In this document: one piece after another, positions 24,336 to 25,102 of the stretch | How the letters are laid out: the number at the start of each line of letters is the position of its first letter | How positions within the stretch are numbered: the stretch's first letter is position 1 | Assembly: GCA_934590135.1 (NCBI GenBank) | Contig: CAKTOT010000024.1 | Location: 1-25,102 of the forward strand | Direction of reading: 5' to 3' | DNA from: an uncultured Muribaculaceae bacterium | GTDB lineage: Bacteria > Bacteroidota > Bacteroidia > Bacteroidales > Muribaculaceae | DNA length: 25,102 nt | The notes under the pieces: generated by a model | What the model was told of the DNA's origin: nothing | What the model saw: the letters and a program-made list of their open reading frames with translations, nothing else | Databases searched by the model: none | Made by a program: the position numbers and the translations under genes

Positions 24336-25102
24336 CGACTGCGGCGGACGAATACGATCGTGGCGGCTATGCCCTGACGCCCGTTCCGACGGCATGGCCC
24401 GGTGACGTGGTCTGGGCAAAATACTACGACGACTACCGCTTTGTTGCCGTGCGCAGCCTCGGCACGGACTTCGCCATCGAGGCTTCTGCCTCCGCTCCGT
24501 TCTATGCCTCTGCTACCGGGCTGCTTACAGGCATGTACACCGGCAGCGGCTATGAGGCATACTACTACGATAGCGAGGGCCGCGAGGTTCAGCGTTATGC
24601 CACGGGCTACAACCGCGGGCGGCGCTGCACCGCGTACAACTATGATGGCACTATTGCCTCGCGTACATACAGCTATAAAGAGGCATACTTGCCCGATATG
24701 GAGGAGGTATACGCTTACGACAGCTGCGGACAACTAACCTCCACGACAATACGCGTAGACAAGGCGGTGTCGGTGCCGGTACTGAACCCGGCAGCAGGAC
24801 AAGACGCCGAAGGCATCGAAGCCGCGGACACCGCAAACCCCGCGGCATCGGTGCGATGGGCGACAGCGGTCATTCGGCGTGAGTATGAAGCCATAGGGCG
24901 GCTGGCGCGGCTTCGCCACGGCAACGCAGCAGTCACCGAATATGGCTACGACGTGCATTCGTGGCCGGTCTCCCAGCAAACCACATACAGCACCCTCCAT
25001 CGATGGGAATTTAGTTCCCCACTACTACGTCACCGACTACCTCGGCAGCAACATCGCCGTCATAGACGAAAACGGCTTCCTCGTCCAGTCCGCCACCTAC
25101 TA
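24317..25102 (+). CDS. RHS/YD-repeat protein, middle fragment (3' partial, frame broken)
   Basis: This frame is open from 24296 through the window end; the first ATG is at 24317. It encodes several YD-type repeats: WAKYYDDYRF, EAYYYDSEGREVQRY, TAYNYDG, EVYAYDSCGQLTST, RREYEAIGRLARLRHG and TEYGYDVHSW. In this family such repeats build the beta-rich shell of large exported proteins whose C-termini often carry variable toxin or adhesin modules. From about 25000 the reading becomes Arg/His-rich and no longer resembles the family, whereas another frame does, so the real homology ends near 24990. With the fragment at 24081-24335 it probably represents a degraded gene. Confidence 0.6.
   Translation, partial: MPRASLTTAADEYDRGGYALTPVPTAWPGDVVWAKYYDDYRFVAVRSLGTDFAIEASASAPFYASATGLLTGMYTGSGYEAYYYDSEGREVQRYATGYNRGRRCTAYNYDGTIASRTYSYKEAYLPDMEEVYAYDSCGQLTSTTIRVDKAVSVPVLNPAAGQDAEGIEAADTANPAASVRWATAVIRREYEAIGRLARLRHGNAAVTEYGYDVHSWPVSQQTTYSTLHRWEFSSPLLRHRLPRQQHRRHRRKRLPRPVRHLL
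25002..25102 (+). other. RHS core segment in a third register (partial)
   Basis: In the frame starting at 25002 the sequence reads DGNLVPHYYVTDYLGSN, then IAVIDENGFLVQSATYY to the window edge. That is the conserved RHS-associated core, usually HYYxTDHLGSNRxVxDxxGxVVQ. It lies in the same frame as 24081-24335 but not that of the middle fragment, and it follows the last YD repeat with almost none of the usual intervening region. It is the 3' part of the same damaged gene or a displaced core cassette, and continues beyond the window. Confidence 0.6.

Overview
The window looks like a chromosomal segment of a gut-type Bacteroidales bacterium, possibly of the Muribaculaceae group. The grounds are Bacteroidota-specific families (DUF2723 membrane protein, PorW/SprE-like lipoprotein, PorX, Rel, bacterial GH3) and promoters of the TTTG/TTG-N19-21-TAnnTTTG type. 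The family-level guess is inference. Every gene I can support lies on the + strand, and I see no rRNA, tRNA, CRISPR array or transposase.

Layout. (1) Positions 1-4700 hold the 3' part of a DUF2723 glycosyltransferase-like membrane protein, a NodB-type polysaccharide deacetylase and epoxyqueuosine reductase QueG, closely spaced. (2) Positions 4700-6136 hold a two-gene unit: a stand-alone LytTR DNA-binding protein overlapping by 4 nt a single-pass membrane protein with a probable phosphodiester-glycosidase (NAGPA-like) domain, closed by a clean intrinsic terminator. (3) Positions 6140-9358 hold an envelope pair: an unknown lipoprotein and a large exported helical-repeat protein, overlapping by 35 nt. 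(4) Positions 9380-9500 hold an inverted array of degenerate 9-bp units, followed by a strong consensus promoter. (5) Positions 9634-22238 hold a long collinear run: rel, a 7TM-HD (PgpH-type) phosphodiesterase, porW/sprE, porX, a fused AAA ATPase-DUF4435 protein and a GH3 adenylating enzyme. Spacings are 70, 10, 41, -4 and -4 nt. (6) Positions 22318-23748 hold an exported alkaline phosphatase. (7) Positions 23771-23899 hold a second inverted 9-bp array of the same kind, then another consensus promoter. (8) From 24081 to the window end is a damaged RHS/YD-repeat gene, with one reading-frame change near 24300-24335 and a second near 24980-25005. The second comes with loss of most of the region that normally precedes the RHS core.

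How the genes may work together. The long run combines three nucleotide-signalling enzymes: (p)ppGpp by Rel, cyclic dinucleotides by the HD protein, and oligonucleotide cleavage by the PorX PglZ domain. It also carries the type IX secretion lipoprotein PorW. Translationally coupled to porX is an OLD/PARIS-like ATPase-Toprim protein. This makes the block a candidate stress/nucleotide-signalling and secretion-control operon with an embedded nuclease-like module. Shared transcription and joint function are inferred from spacing only.
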